This document shows positions 47,940-61,155 of a stretch of DNA of 64,000 bases, in pieces; within the stretch, counting starts at the first letter, position 1, and each line of letters opens with the position of its first letter. Made by a program: the position numbers and the translations under genes. Origin of the DNA: Inia geoffrensis (lineage: Eukaryota > Chordata > Mammalia > Artiodactyla > Iniidae); the NCBI GenBank assembly GCA_036417435.1, contig CM070899.1, forward strand, positions 104,534,368 to 104,598,367. The letters run 5' to 3'. The notes beneath the pieces are model-generated. The model worked only from the letters and a program-made list of their open reading frames with translations, was not told the DNA's origin and made no database searches.

Positions 47940-50900
47940 AGCCAGCTATTGCTGTTGGTGCGATTGTAAATTGGTAACAGCCGCTATGAGGATCAGTAGG
48001 CACATTCCTGACCAAACTGAACACTGGAGGTACCACGAGATTCGGCAACCCCGCTGTAGGTCGTAGAACCAGAGACTAGCATCATTGGAAGGAAGCACTT
48101 GCACCCCAGCATTCCTTGTGGTACCCTTGACCCCAACGAAGACATACAAACGAACCAAGTGTCGAGCGAGTGGCGAAGGGAGAAAGATGGGCTGCTACCT
48201 ACACACCCTCGACTAGCACTCAGCCACAGAACAAAATGAACTCATACTATTGGCAGCAGCATGGGTGGAGCACTAGATGATCTCACTAATTCTGGTCAAT
48301 TAGAGGCAGCAAGACACATTTGCCCCGATACCACTTATGTGTGCAGTCTCATTAGGGATACAAAGGAAGCCAGTAAAGAAAGGAAACACAGGTTCACAAA
48401 GGGAAGAAAGAAGCGAGGGGTTCCCACAGGGGCAAATTGGAGACCGGGGAAGGGGGAATTAGGAGATTGGGATTAACAGTAACACACTTAACGTATCCAA
48501 AAGTGCTCATCAAGGGCAACACACCCAAAAGCACAGGGAATGCTACAACACATTCCACGATAAACTAACAGGGCAAAGAATCCGAAACCCTACAGGTACA
48601 GCTACGTTTATACTTGCATCAAGTGGCTGTAGAACTCAAACAGACGCAACACTGTATATGAACTAGGCTGAAAGAAAAAAGGACTGTTCAATGACAAGGC
48701 AAGTAAGGGGTTAAGACATGCCCACTTTCTTACCTCAGGCCTCTTTGTCGTCGGCGGGTGTCAGACCCCTGGAGCCTCAGCAGGCCTGTGTCCCGCGGCT
48801 GGAGGATGCTGCTGCTCTTCTCCCCTGCGTGGTACCACAATCTCCCGATCCAACATGGCCCTCCTACAGGTAAGCATAGCCTGGTGTACCCAAATGACTG
48901 TGGAACAGCTGAGAGGGAAGGGTTGTGAAGAAACCGCATCTCCACAGCTCCTGCTAGGCAAGTGCCCACCTCCACCCCACTTCATTAGAGTCGCCCCACC
49001 TGTGAACCACGGCACCCTCCGAGTAGCCCACTGGCAAGGCCTGCAACATGCCTGGGGTGGGGCAGTGCAGGTTCAGGGGCAGGAGGTGAGCATACACAAG
49101 CCCAGGATTGTGTGTTTAGCCACGTTCGACTCCCCATTTCCAATCCAACACCGGGGTCCCCGCTAAGGCTTTCTTTCCCCAAGTTACCAGAGACGACACG
49201 GAGTAGTGCTGCCACCTTTTGGCACACTGCCATAGCAACCTTACCAACTGTGCTGAAGGGCACCTATCATTCACAAGGCATAAGGCCTACGGCTTTGCAG
49301 ACACAACCCTGCCCTCAAGAAATATCCTGCGCTGGGTAATCTGAATGGAATTCAAATCAGGCCCGACTCTCAGGCGGGAACCTTTCAAGAACTCAGTGGT
49401 ACTCAACGGCGTTTTAGAAAACAGCACATTCAAACCAAAAGATGCTCAGGATCTGTCATGATTCGAGAGTGGAAAGAAAGCTAGACGAGGTGTTCCCTGG
49501 CTGCAGTCCTCTCAAACCCTAAAAGCGTAAGAGCTCAACAGGGCATGCCAGAAAGAGAAGCCAGGTATTGCTGTTGGTCGGATTATAAATTGCTAACAGC
49601 CGGTAATGAGGATCACTAGGCATATTCCTTACCAAACTAAACACTGGTTGTACCACCAGATTCGGCAACCCCGCTACAGGTCGTGTAACAAGAGACTAGC
49701 ATCATTGGAAGGAAGCACTTGCAGCCCAGCTGTCCTTGTGGTACCCATGACCACAGCCAAGACATACAAACGAACGAAATCGGGAGCGAGGGGTGAATGG
49801 AGAAAGATGTTCTGCTACCTACACACCCTCGACTACCACTCAGCCACAGGGCAAAATGAACCCATAGTCTTTGCAGCAGCCTGGGTGGAGCAGTAGATGA
49901 TCTCACTAATTCTGGTCAATTAGAGGCAGCAAGACACATATCCCCGCATATCACACTTATGTGTGCCGTCTAAATACGGATACTATGGAAGCTAGAACAC
50001 AAAGGAAACTCAGGCTCACAAAGGGAAGAAAGAAGCCTGGAGTTCACTCAGGGGGAATTGGGAGACCGCGGAAGGGTGAAGTAGGAGGTCGGGATTCACA
50101 GAAACACGCTTAACGTATCCAAAAGTGCTCATCAAGGGCGACGCACCCGCAAGCACAGGGAACGCTACAAAACATTCCTCAATAAACGAAGATTGCAAAG
50201 AATCCGAAACCCTGCGGGTACAGCTACGTGTACAATTGCATCGGGTGGCTGTACAACTCAAACAGACACAACATTGTATATGAACTAGGCTGAAACGGAA
50301 AAGGACTGTTCAATGACAAGGCAAGTGAGGGCTTAAGAAATGCCTACTCTGTTACCTCAGGCCTCTGTGAAGTTGTTACCATGGTAACGGCCCCTGGAGC
50401 CTCGGCAGGCCTGGGTCCCACGGCCGGAGCCTGCTGCTGCTGAGGCAGCAAGGGAGGAGGATGTGCCACCTGACCAGCGGCACCTCGGGCCGCTACTGCC
50501 CATTCTCCCCTGCGTGGTACCGCAGTGTCCCGAACCAACGTGGCCCTCGTACAGGTAAGCAAAGCCTGGTGTACCCAAATGAGGGTGGAGCAGCTGAGAG
50601 GGAAGAGCGGTGAGGAAACCGGATCTCCACAGCTCCTGCTAGGCAGGTTCCCACCTCCAGCCCCCTTCATCAGAGTCGCCCCACCTGCGAACCACGGCAC
50701 CCTCCGAGTAGCCAACCTGAAAGGCTTCCGATATGCCTGGGGTGGGGCAGTGCAGGTTCAGGGGCAGGAGGTGAGCATACACAAGCCCAGGATTGTGTGT
50801 TTAGCCGCGTTCGACTCCCGATTTCCAATCCGAAACCGGGATCCCCGCTAAGGCTTTCTTTCCCCAAGTTACCAGAGACGACACGGAGTAGTGCCGCCGC

Positions 50901-51243
50901 CTTGTGGCACACTGCCGTAACAACATTATCAACTGTGCTGAAAGGCAACTATCATTCACAAGGCCTAAGGCCTGCGGCTTTGCAGACACAACCCTGCCCT
51001 CAAGAAATATCCTGGGCTGGGTAATCTGAAATGAATTCAAATCAGGCCCGACTCTCAGGCGGAAAGCTTTCAAGACCTCAGTGGTACTCACCTGCGTTTT
51101 AGAAAACAGCACATTCAAATGAAAAGATGCTCAGGATCTGTCATGATTAGAGAGTGAAAAGAAAGCTAGACGAGGAGTTCCCTGTCTTCGGTCCTCTCAA
51201 ATCCTAAATTTTTAATTGCTCAACAGGGCATGCCAAAAGGAGA
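47940..51243. repeat. Dimer 15 (A15 mosaic class c 47940-49558, B16 49559-51243)
   Basis: A15 combines class a/b markers before the plus donor (GTAAGCATAGCC, CCCGCGGCTGG) with class c markers right after it (AAATGACTGTGG), so an exchange falls inside a stretch of a few tens of bases. B16 X-box at 50375-50388 (AT). Confidence 0.93.
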
Positions 51244-54200
51244 AGCCAGCTATTGCTGTTGGTGTGATTGTAAATTGGTGACAGCCGTTATGAGGATCGG
51301 TAGGCACATTCCTGACCAAACTGAACACTGGAGGTACCACGAGATTCGGCAACCCCGCTGCAGGTCGTAGAACCAGAGACTACGATCATTGGAAGGAAGC
51401 ACTTGCACCCCAGCATTCCTTGTGGTACCCTTGACCCCAACGAAGACATACAAACGAACCAACTGTCGAGCGAGTGGCGAAAGGAGAAAGATGGGCTGCT
51501 ACCTACACACCCTCGACTAGCACTCAGCCACAGAACAAAATGAACTCATACTATTTGCAGCAGCATGGGTGGAGCACTAGATGATCTCACTAATTCTGGT
51601 CAATTAGAGGCAGCAAGACACATTTGCCCAGATACCACTTATGTGTGCAGTCTCAATAGGGATACAAAGGAAGCTAGTAAAGAAAGGAAACACAGGTTCA
51701 CAAAGGGAAGAAAGAAGCGAGGGGTTCCCACAGGGGCAAATTGGAGACCGGGGAAGGGGGAATTAGGAGATTGGGATTAACAGTAACACACTTAACGTAT
51801 CTAAAAGTGCTCATCAAGGGCAACACACCCAAAAGCACAGGGAATGCTACAACACATTCCTCGATAAACTAACAGGGCAAAGAATCCGAAACCCTACAGG
51901 TACAGCTACGTTTATACTTGCATCAAGTGGCTGTAGAACTCAAACAGACGCAACACTGTATATGAACTAGGCTGAAAGAAAAAAGGACTGTTCAATGACA
52001 AGGCAAGTAAGGGGTTAAGAAATGCCCACTTTCTTACCTCAGGCCTATTTGCTGTCGGCGGGTGTCAGATCCCTGGAGCCTCAGCAGGCCTGTGTCCCGC
52101 GGCTGGAGGATGCTGCTGCACTTCTCCCCTGCGTGGTACCACAATCTCCCGATCCAACATGGCCCTCCTACAGGTAAGCATAGCCTGGTGTACCCAAATG
52201 ATGGTGGAACAGCTGAGAGGGAAGGGCTGTTAAGAACCCGGATCGTCACAGCTCCTGCTAGGCAAGTTCCCACCTCCAGCCCACTTCATTAGAGTCGCCC
52301 TGCCTGCGAACTACGGCACCCTCCGAGTAGCCCACTGGCAAGGCCTGCGACATGCCTGGGGTGGGGCAGTGCAGGTGAAGGGGCAGGATGTGAGCCTACA
52401 AAAGCCCAGGGATGTGTGTTTAGCTGCGTTCGACTCCCCATTTCCAATACAACGCCGGGAACCCCGCTATGGCTTTGGTTCCCCACGTTACCAGAGACGA
52501 CACGGAGTAGTGCTGCCGCCTTTTGGCACACTGCCGTAACAACCTTACGAACTGTGCTGAAGGGCACCTATCATTCACAAGGCTTAAGGCCTACGGCTTT
52601 GCAGACACAACCCTGCCCTCAAGAAATATCCTGCGCTGGGTAATCTGAAACGAATTCAAATCACGCCCGACTCTCAGGCGGGAACCTTTCAAGAAGTCAG
52701 TGGTACTCACCGGCGTTTTAGAAAACAGCACATTCCAAACAAAATATGCTCAGGATCTGTCATGATTCGAGAGTGGAAAGAAAGCTAGACGAGGTGTTCC
52801 CTGGCTGCAGTCCTCTCAAACCCTGAAAGTGTAAGAGCTCAACAGGGCATGCCAGAAAGAGAAGCCAGGTATTGCTGTTGGTCGGATTGTAAATTGCTAA
52901 CAGCCGGTAATGAGGATCACTAGGCATATTCCTTACCAAACTAAACACTTGATGTACCACCAGATTCGGCAACCCCGCTACAGGTCGTGTAACCAGAGAC
53001 TGGCATCATTGGAAGGAAGCACTTGCAGCCCAGCTGTCCTTGTGGTACCCATGACCACAGCCAAGACATACAAACGAACGAAATGGGGAGCGAGGGGTGA
53101 ATGGAGAAAGATGTTCTGCTACCTACACACCCTCGACTACCACTCAGCCACAGGGCAAAAGGAACCCATAGTCTTTGCAGCAGCCTGGGTGGAGCAGTAG
53201 ATGATCTCATTAATTCTGGTCAATTAGAGGCAGCAAGACACATATCTCCGCATATCACACTTATGTGTGCCGTCTAAATACGGATACTATGGAAGCTAGA
53301 ACACAAAGGAAACTCAGGCTCACAAAGGGAAGAAACAAGCCTGGAGTTCCCTGAGTGGGAAATTGGAGACCGGGGAAGGGTGGAGTAGTAGGTCGGGATT
53401 CACAGAAACACGTTTAACGTATCCAAAAGTGCTCATCAAGGGCGACCCACCCGCAAGCACAAGGAACGCTACAAAACATTCCTCAATAAACGAAGAGTGC
53501 AAAGAATCCGAAACCCTACGGGTACAGCTACGTGTATAATTGCATCGGGTGGCTGTACAACTCAAACAGACACAACATTGTATATGAACTAGGCTGAAAC
53601 GGAAAAGGACTGTTCAATGACAAGGCAAGTGAGGGCTTAAGAAATGCCTACTCTGTTACCTCAGGCCTCTGTGATGTTGTTACCACGGTAACGGCCCCTG
53701 GAACCTCGGCAGGCCTGGGTCCCACGGACGGAGCCTGCTGCTGCTGAGGCAGCAAGGGAGGAGGACGTGCCACCTGACCAGCGTCATCTCGGGCCGCTAC
53801 TGCCCATTCTCCCCTGCGTGGTACCGCAGTCTCCCGATCCAACGTGGCCCTCGTACAGGTAAGCAAAGCCTGGTGTACCCAAATGAGGGTGAAGCAGCTG
53901 AGAGGGAAGAGCGGTGAGGAAACCGGATCTCCACAGCTCCTGCTAGGCAGGTTCCCACCTCCAGCCCCCATCATCAGAGTCGCCCCACCTGCGAACCACG
54001 GCACCCTCCGAATAGCCCACCTGAAAGGCTTCCGATATGCCTGGGGTGGGGCAGTGCAGGTTCAGGGGCAGGAGGTGAGCATACACAAGCCCAGGATTGT
54101 GTGTTTAGCCGCGTTCGACTCCCCATTTCCAATCCGACACCGGGATCCCCTCTAAGGCTTTCTTTCCCCAAGTTACCAGAGACGACACGGAGTAGTGCTG

Positions 54201-54547
54201 CCGCCTTGTGGCACACTGCCGTAACAACATTACCAACTGTGCTGAAAGGCAACTATCATTCACAAGGCCTAAGGCCTGCGGCTTTGCAGACACAACCCTG
54301 CCCTCAAGAAATATCCTGGGCTGGGTAATCTGAAATGAATTCAAATCAGGCCCGACTCTCAGGCGGAAAGCTTTCAAGACCTCAGTGGTACTCACCTGCG
54401 TTTTAGAAAACAGCACATTCAAATGAAAAGATGCTCAGGATCTGTCATGATTAGAGAGTGAAAAGAAAGCTAGACGAGAAGTTCCCTGTCTGCGGTCCTC
54501 TTAAATCCTAAAATTTTAAGTGCTCAAGAGGGCATGCCAAAAGGAGA
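51244..54547. repeat. Dimer 16, apparently identical to dimer 1
   Basis: It carries every private variant of dimer 1. A16 is 51244-52862 and B17 is 52863-54547. X-box at 53679-53692 (AC). Confidence 0.95.
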
Positions 54548-57500
54548 AGCCAGCTATTGCTGTTGGTGCGATTGTAAATTGGTAACAGCCGCTATTAGGA
54601 TCAGTAGGCACATTCCTGACCAAACTGAACACTGGAGGTACCACGAGATTCGGCAACCCCGCTGCAGGTCGTAGAACCAGAGACTAGCATCATTGGAAGG
54701 AAGCACTTGCACCCCAGCATTCCTTGTGGTACCCTTGACCCCAACGAAGACATACAAACGAACCAACTGTCGAGCGAGTGGCGAAGGGAGAAAGATGGGC
54801 TGCTACCTACACACCCTCGACTAGCACTCAGCCACAGAACAAAATGAACTCATACTATTTGCAGCAGCATGGGTGGAGCACTAGATGATCTCACTAATTC
54901 TGGTCAATTAGAGGCAGCAAGACACATTTGCCCAGATACCACTTATGTGTGCAGCCTCAATAGGGATACAAAGGAAGCTAGTAAAGAAAGGAAACACAGG
55001 TTCACAAAGGGAAGAAAGAAGCGAGGGGTTCCCACAGGGGCAAATTGGAGACCGGGGAAGGGGGAATTAGGAGATTGGGATTAACAGTAACACACTTAAC
55101 GTATCCAAAAGTGCTCATCAAGGGCAACACACCCAAAAGCACAGGGAATGCTACAACACATTCCACGATAAACTAACAGGGCAAAGAATCCGAAACCCTA
55201 CAGGTACAGCTACGTTTATACTTGCATCAAGTGGCTGTAGAACTCAAACAGACGCAACACTGTATATGAACTAGGCTGAAAGAAAAAAGGACTGTTCAAT
55301 GACAAGGCAAGTAAGGGGTTAAGACATGCCCACTTTCTTACCTCAGGCCTCTTTGTCGTCGGCGGGTGTCAGACCCCTGGAGCCTCAGCAGGCCTGTGTC
55401 CCGCGGCTGGAGGATGCTGCTGCTCTTCTCCCCTGCGTGGTACCACAATCTCCCGATCCAACATGGCCCTCCTACAGGTAAGCATAGCCTGGTGTACCCA
55501 AAAGATGGTGGAACAGCTGAGAGGGAAGGGCTGTTAAGAAACCGGATCTCCACAGCTCCTGCTAGGCAAGTTCCCACCTCCAGCCCACTTCATTAGAGTC
55601 GCCCCACCTGCGAACCACGGCACCCTCCGAGTAGCCCACTGGCAAGGCCTGCGACATGCCTGGGGTGGGGCAGTGCAGGTGAAGGGGCAGGAGGTGAGCC
55701 TACAAAAGCCCAGGGATGTGTGTTTAGCTGCGTTCGACTCCCCATTTCCAATACAACGCCGGGAACCCCGCTAAGGCTTTGGTTCCCCACGTTACCAGAG
55801 ACGACACGGAGTAGTGCTGCCGCCTTTTGGCACACTGCCGTAACAACCTTACCAACTGTGCTGAAGGGCACCTATCATTCACAAGCCTTAAGGCCTACGG
55901 CTTTGCAGACACAACCCTGCCCTCAAGAAATATCCTGCGCTGGGTAATCTGAAACGAATTCAAATCACGCCCGACTCTCAGGCGGGAACCTTTCAAGAAG
56001 TCAGTGGTACTCACCGGCGTTTTAGAAAACAGCACATTCAACCCAAAAGATGCTCAGGATCTGTCATGATTCGAGAGTGGAAAGAAAGCTAGACGAGGTG
56101 TTCCCTGGCTGCAGTCCTCTCAAACCCTAAAAGAGTAAGATCTCAACAGGACATGCCAGAAAGAGAAGCCAGGTATTGCTGTTGGTCGGATTGTAAATTG
56201 CTAACAGCCTGTAATGAGGATCACTAGGCATATTCCTTACCAAACTAAACACTGGATGTACCACCAGATTCGGCAACCCCGCTACAGGTCGTGTAACCAG
56301 AGACTGGCATCATTGGAAGGAAGCACTTGCAGCCCAGCTGTCCTTGTGTTACCCATGACCACAGCCAAGACATACAAACGAACGAAATGGGGAGCGAGGG
56401 GTGAATCGAGAAAGATGTTCTGCTACCTACACACCCTCGACTACCACTCAGCCACAGGGCAAAATGAACCCATAGTCTTTGCAGCAGCCTGGGTGGAGCA
56501 GTAGATGATCTCACTAATTCTGGTCAATTAGAGGCAGCAAGACACATATCCCCGCATATCACACTTATGTGTGCCGTCTAAATACGGATACTATGGAAGC
56601 TAGTACACAAAGGAAACTCAGGCTCACAAAGGGAAGAAAGAAGCCTGGAGTTCCCTGAGGGGGAAATTGGAGACCGGGGAAGGTTGAAGTAGGAGGTCGG
56701 GATTCACAGAAACACGCTTAACGTATCCAAAAGTGCTCATCAAGGGCGACCCACGCACAAGCACAGGGAACGCTACAAAACATTCTTCAATAAACGAAGA
56801 GTGCAAAGAATCAGAAACCCTACGGGTACAGCTACGTGTATAATTGCATCGGGTGGCTGTACAACTCAAACAGACACAACATTGTATATAAACTAGGCTG
56901 AAACGGAAAAGGACTGTTCAATGACAAGGCAAGTGAGGGCTTAAGAAATGCCTACTCTGTTACCTCAGGCCTCTGTGATGTTGTTACCACGGTAACGGCC
57001 CCTGGAGCCTCGGCAGGCCTGGGTCCCACGGCCGGAGCCTGCTGCTGCTGAGGCAGCAAGGGAGGAGGACGTGCCACCTGACCAGCGTCACCTCGGGCCG
57101 CTACTGCCCATTCTCCCCTGCGTGTTACCGCAGTGTCCCGATCCAACGTGGCCCTCGTACAGGTAAGCAAAGCCTGGTGTACCCAAATGAGGGTGGAGCA
57201 GCTGAGAGGGAAGAGCGGTGAGGAAACCGGATCTCCACAGCTCCTGCTAGGCAGGTTCCCACCTCCAGGCCCCTTCATCAGAGTCGCCCCACCTGCGAAC
57301 CACGGCACCCTCCGAGTAGCCAACCTGAAAGGCTTCCGATATGCCTGGGGTGGGGCAGTGCAGGTTCAGGGGCAGGAGGTGAGCATACACAAGCCCAGGA
57401 TTGTGTGTTTAGCCGCGTTCGACTCCCCATTTCCAATCCGACACCGGGATCCCCGCTAAGGCTTTCTTTCCCCAAGTTACCAGAGACGACACGGAGTAGT

Positions 57501-57851
57501 GCTGCCGCCTTGTGGTACACTGCCGTAACAACATTACCAACTGTGCTGAAAGGCAACTATCATTCACAAGGCCTAAGGCCTGCGGCTTTGCAGACACAAC
57601 CCTGCCCTCAAGAAATATCCTGGGCTGGGTAATCTGAAATGAATTCAAATCAGGCCCGACTCTCAGGCGGAAAGCTTTCAAGACCTCAGTGGTACTCACC
57701 TGCGTTTTAGAAAACAGCACATTCAAATGAAAAGATGCTCAGGATCTGTCATGATTAGAGAGTGAAAAGAAAGCTAGACGAGGAGTTCCCTGTCTGTGGT
57801 CCTCTCAAATCCTAAAATTTTAAGTGCTCAAGAGGGCATGCCAAAAGGAGA
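54548..57851. repeat. Dimer 17, apparently identical to dimer 2
   Basis: A17 is 54548-56166 and B18 is 56167-57851. The TATATAAA variant recurs at 56885-56892. X-box at 56983-56996 (AC). Confidence 0.95.
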
Positions 57852-60800
57852 AGCCGGCTATTGCTCTTGGTGCGATTGTAAATTGGTAACAGCCGCTATG
57901 AGGATCAGTAGGCACATTCCTGACCAAACTGAACGCTGGAGGTACCACGAGATTCGGCAACCCCGCTGCAGGTCGTAGAACCAGAGACTAGCATCATTGG
58001 AAGGAAGCAGTTGCACCCCAGCGTCCCATGTGGTACCCTTGACCCCAACGAAGACATACAAAGGAACCAACTGTCGAGCGAGTGGCGAAGGGAGAAAGAT
58101 GTGCTGCTACCTACACACCCTCGACTAGCACTCAGCCACAGAACAAAATGAACTCATACTATTTGCAGCAGCATGGGTGGAGCACTAGATGATCTCACTA
58201 ATTCTGGTCAATTAGAGGCAGCAAGACACATTTGCCCAGATACCACTTATGTGTGCAGTCTCAATAGGGATACAAAGGAAGCTAGTAAAGAAAGAAAACA
58301 CAGGTTCACAAAGGGAAGAAAGAAGCGAGGGGTTCCCACAGGGGCAAATTGGAGACCGGGGAAGGGGGAATTAGGAGATTGGGATTAACAGTAACACACT
58401 TAACGTATCCAAAAGTGCTCATCAATGGCAACACACCCAAAACCACAGGGAATGTTACAACACATTCCTCGATAAACTAACAGGGCAAAGAATCCGAAAC
58501 CCTACAGGTACAGCTACGTTTATACTTGCATCAAGTGGCTGTAGAACTCAAACAGACGCAACACTGTATATGAACTAGGCTGAAAGAAAAAAGGACTGTT
58601 CAATGGCAAGGCAAGTAAGGGGTTAAGAAATGCCCACTTTCTTACCTCAGGCCTCTTTGTCGTCGGCGGGTGTCAGACCCCTGGAGCCTCAGCAGGCCTG
58701 TGTCCCCCGGCTGGAGGATGCTGCTGCTCCTCTCCCCTGCGTGGTACCACAATCTCCTGATCCAACATGGCCCTCCTACAGGTAAGCACAGCCTGGTGTA
58801 CCCAAATGACTGTGGAACAGCTGAGAGGGAAGGGTTGTGAAGAAACCGCATCTCCACAGCTCCTGCTAGGCAAGTACCCACCTCCACCCCACTTCATTAG
58901 AGTCGCCCCACCTGCGAACCACGGCACCCTCCGAGTAGCCCACTGGCAAGGCCTGCGACATGCCTGGGGTGGGGCAGTGCAGGTTCAGGGGCAGGAGGTG
59001 AGCATACACAAGCCCAGGATTGTGTGTTTAGCCACGTTCGACTCCCCATTTCCAATCCAACACCGGGGTCCCCGCTAAGGCTTTCTTTCCCCAAGTTACC
59101 AGAGACGACACGGAGTAGTGCTGCCGCCTTTTGGCACACTGCCGTAACAACCTTACCAACTGTGCTGAAGGGCACCTATCTTTCACAAGCCTTAAGGCCT
59201 ACGGCTTTGCAGACACAACCCTGCCCTCAAGAAATATCCTGCGCTGGGTAATCTGAAACGAATTCAAATCACGCCCGACTCTCAGGCGGGAACCTTTCAA
59301 GAAGTCAGTGGTACTCACCGGCGTTTTAGAAAACAGCACATTCAACCCAAAAGATGCTCAGGATCTGTCATGATTCGAGAGTGGAAAGAAAGCTAGACGA
59401 GGTGTTCCCTGGCTGCAGTCCTCTCAAACCCTAAAAGAGTAAGATCTCAACAGGACATGCCAGAAAGAGAAGCCAGGTATTGCTGTTGGTCGGATTGTAA
59501 ATTGCTAACAGCCTGTAATGAGGATCACTAGGCATATTCCTTACCAAACTAAACACTGGATGTACCACCAGATTCGGCAACCCCGCTATAGGTCGTGTAA
59601 CCAGAGACTGGCATCATTGGAAGGAAGCACTTGCAGCCCAGCTGTCCTTGTGTTACCCATGACCACAGCCAAGACATACAAACGAACGAAATGGGGAGCG
59701 AGGGGTGAATGGAGAAAGATGTTCTGCTACCTACACACCCTCGACTACCACTCAGCCACAGGGCAAAATGAACCCATAGTCTTTGCAGCAGCCTGGGTGG
59801 AGCAGTAGATGATCTCACTAATTCTGGTCAATTAGAGGCAGCAAGACACATATCCCCGCATATCACACTTATGTGTGCCGTCTAAATACGGATACTATGG
59901 AAGCTAGTACACAAAGGAAACTCAGGCTCACAAAGGGAAGAAAGAAGCCTGGAGTTCCCTGAGGGGGAAATTGGAGACCGGGGAAGGTTGAAGTAGGAGG
60001 TCGGGATTCACAGAAACACGCTTAACGTATCCAAAAGTGCTCATCAAGGGCGACCCACGCGCAAGCACAGGGAACGCTACAAAACATTCCTCAATAAACG
60101 AAGATTGCAAAGAATCCGAAACCCTACGGGTACAGCTACGTGTATAATTGCATCGGGTGGCTGTACAACTCAAACAGACACAACATTGTATATGAACTAG
60201 GCTGAAACGGAAAAGGACTGTTCAATGACAAGGCAAGTGAGGGCTTAAGAAATGCCTACTCTGTTACCTCAGGCCTCTGTGATGTTGTTACCACGGTAAC
60301 GGCCCCTGGAACCTCGGCAGGCCTGGGTCCCACGGACGGAGCCTGCTGCTGCTGAGGCAGCAAGGGAGGAGGACGTGCCACCTGACCAGCGTCATCTCGG
60401 GCCGCTACTGCCCATTCTCCCCTGCGTGGTACCGCAGTCTCCCGATCCAACGTGGCCCTCGTACAGGTAAGCAAAGCCTGGTGTACCCAAATGAGGGTGG
60501 AGCAGCTGAGAGGGAAGAGCGGTGAGGAAACCGGATCTCCACAGCTCCTGCTAGGCAGGTTCCCACCTCCAGCCCCCATCATCAGAGTCGCCCCACCTGC
60601 GAACCACGGCACCCTCCGAATAGCCCACCTGAAAGGCTTCCGATATGCCTGGGGTGGGGCAGTGCAGGTTCAGGGGCAGGAGGTGAGCATACACAAGCCC
60701 AGGATTGTGTGTTTAGCCGCGTTCGACTCCCCATTTCCAATCCGACACCGGGATCCCCTCTAAGGCTTTCTTTCCCCAAGTTACCAGAGACGACACGGAG

Positions 60801-61155
60801 TAGTGCTGCCGCCTTGTGGCACACTGCCGTAACAACATTACCAACTGTGCTGAAAGGCAACTATCATTCACAAGGCCTAAGGCCTGCGGCTTTGCAGACA
60901 CAACCCTGCCCTCAAGAAATATCCTGGGCTGGGTAATCTGAAATGAATTCAAATCAGGCCCGACTCTCAGGCGGAAAGCTTTCAAGACCTCAGTGGTACT
61001 CACCTGCGTTTTAGAAAACAGCACATTCAAATGAAAAGATGCTCAGGATCTGTCATGATTAGAGAGTGAAAAGAAAGCTAGACGAGGAGTTCCCTGTCTG
61101 CGGTCCTCTTAAATCCTAAAATTTTAAGTGCTCAAGAGGGCATGCCAAAAGGAGA
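57852..61155. repeat. Dimer 18, apparently identical to dimer 3
   Basis: A18 is 57852-59470 and B19 is 59471-61155. It shares the private CATCAATGGCAAC and AAAACCACAGGG of dimer 3. X-box at 60287-60300 (AC). Confidence 0.95.
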
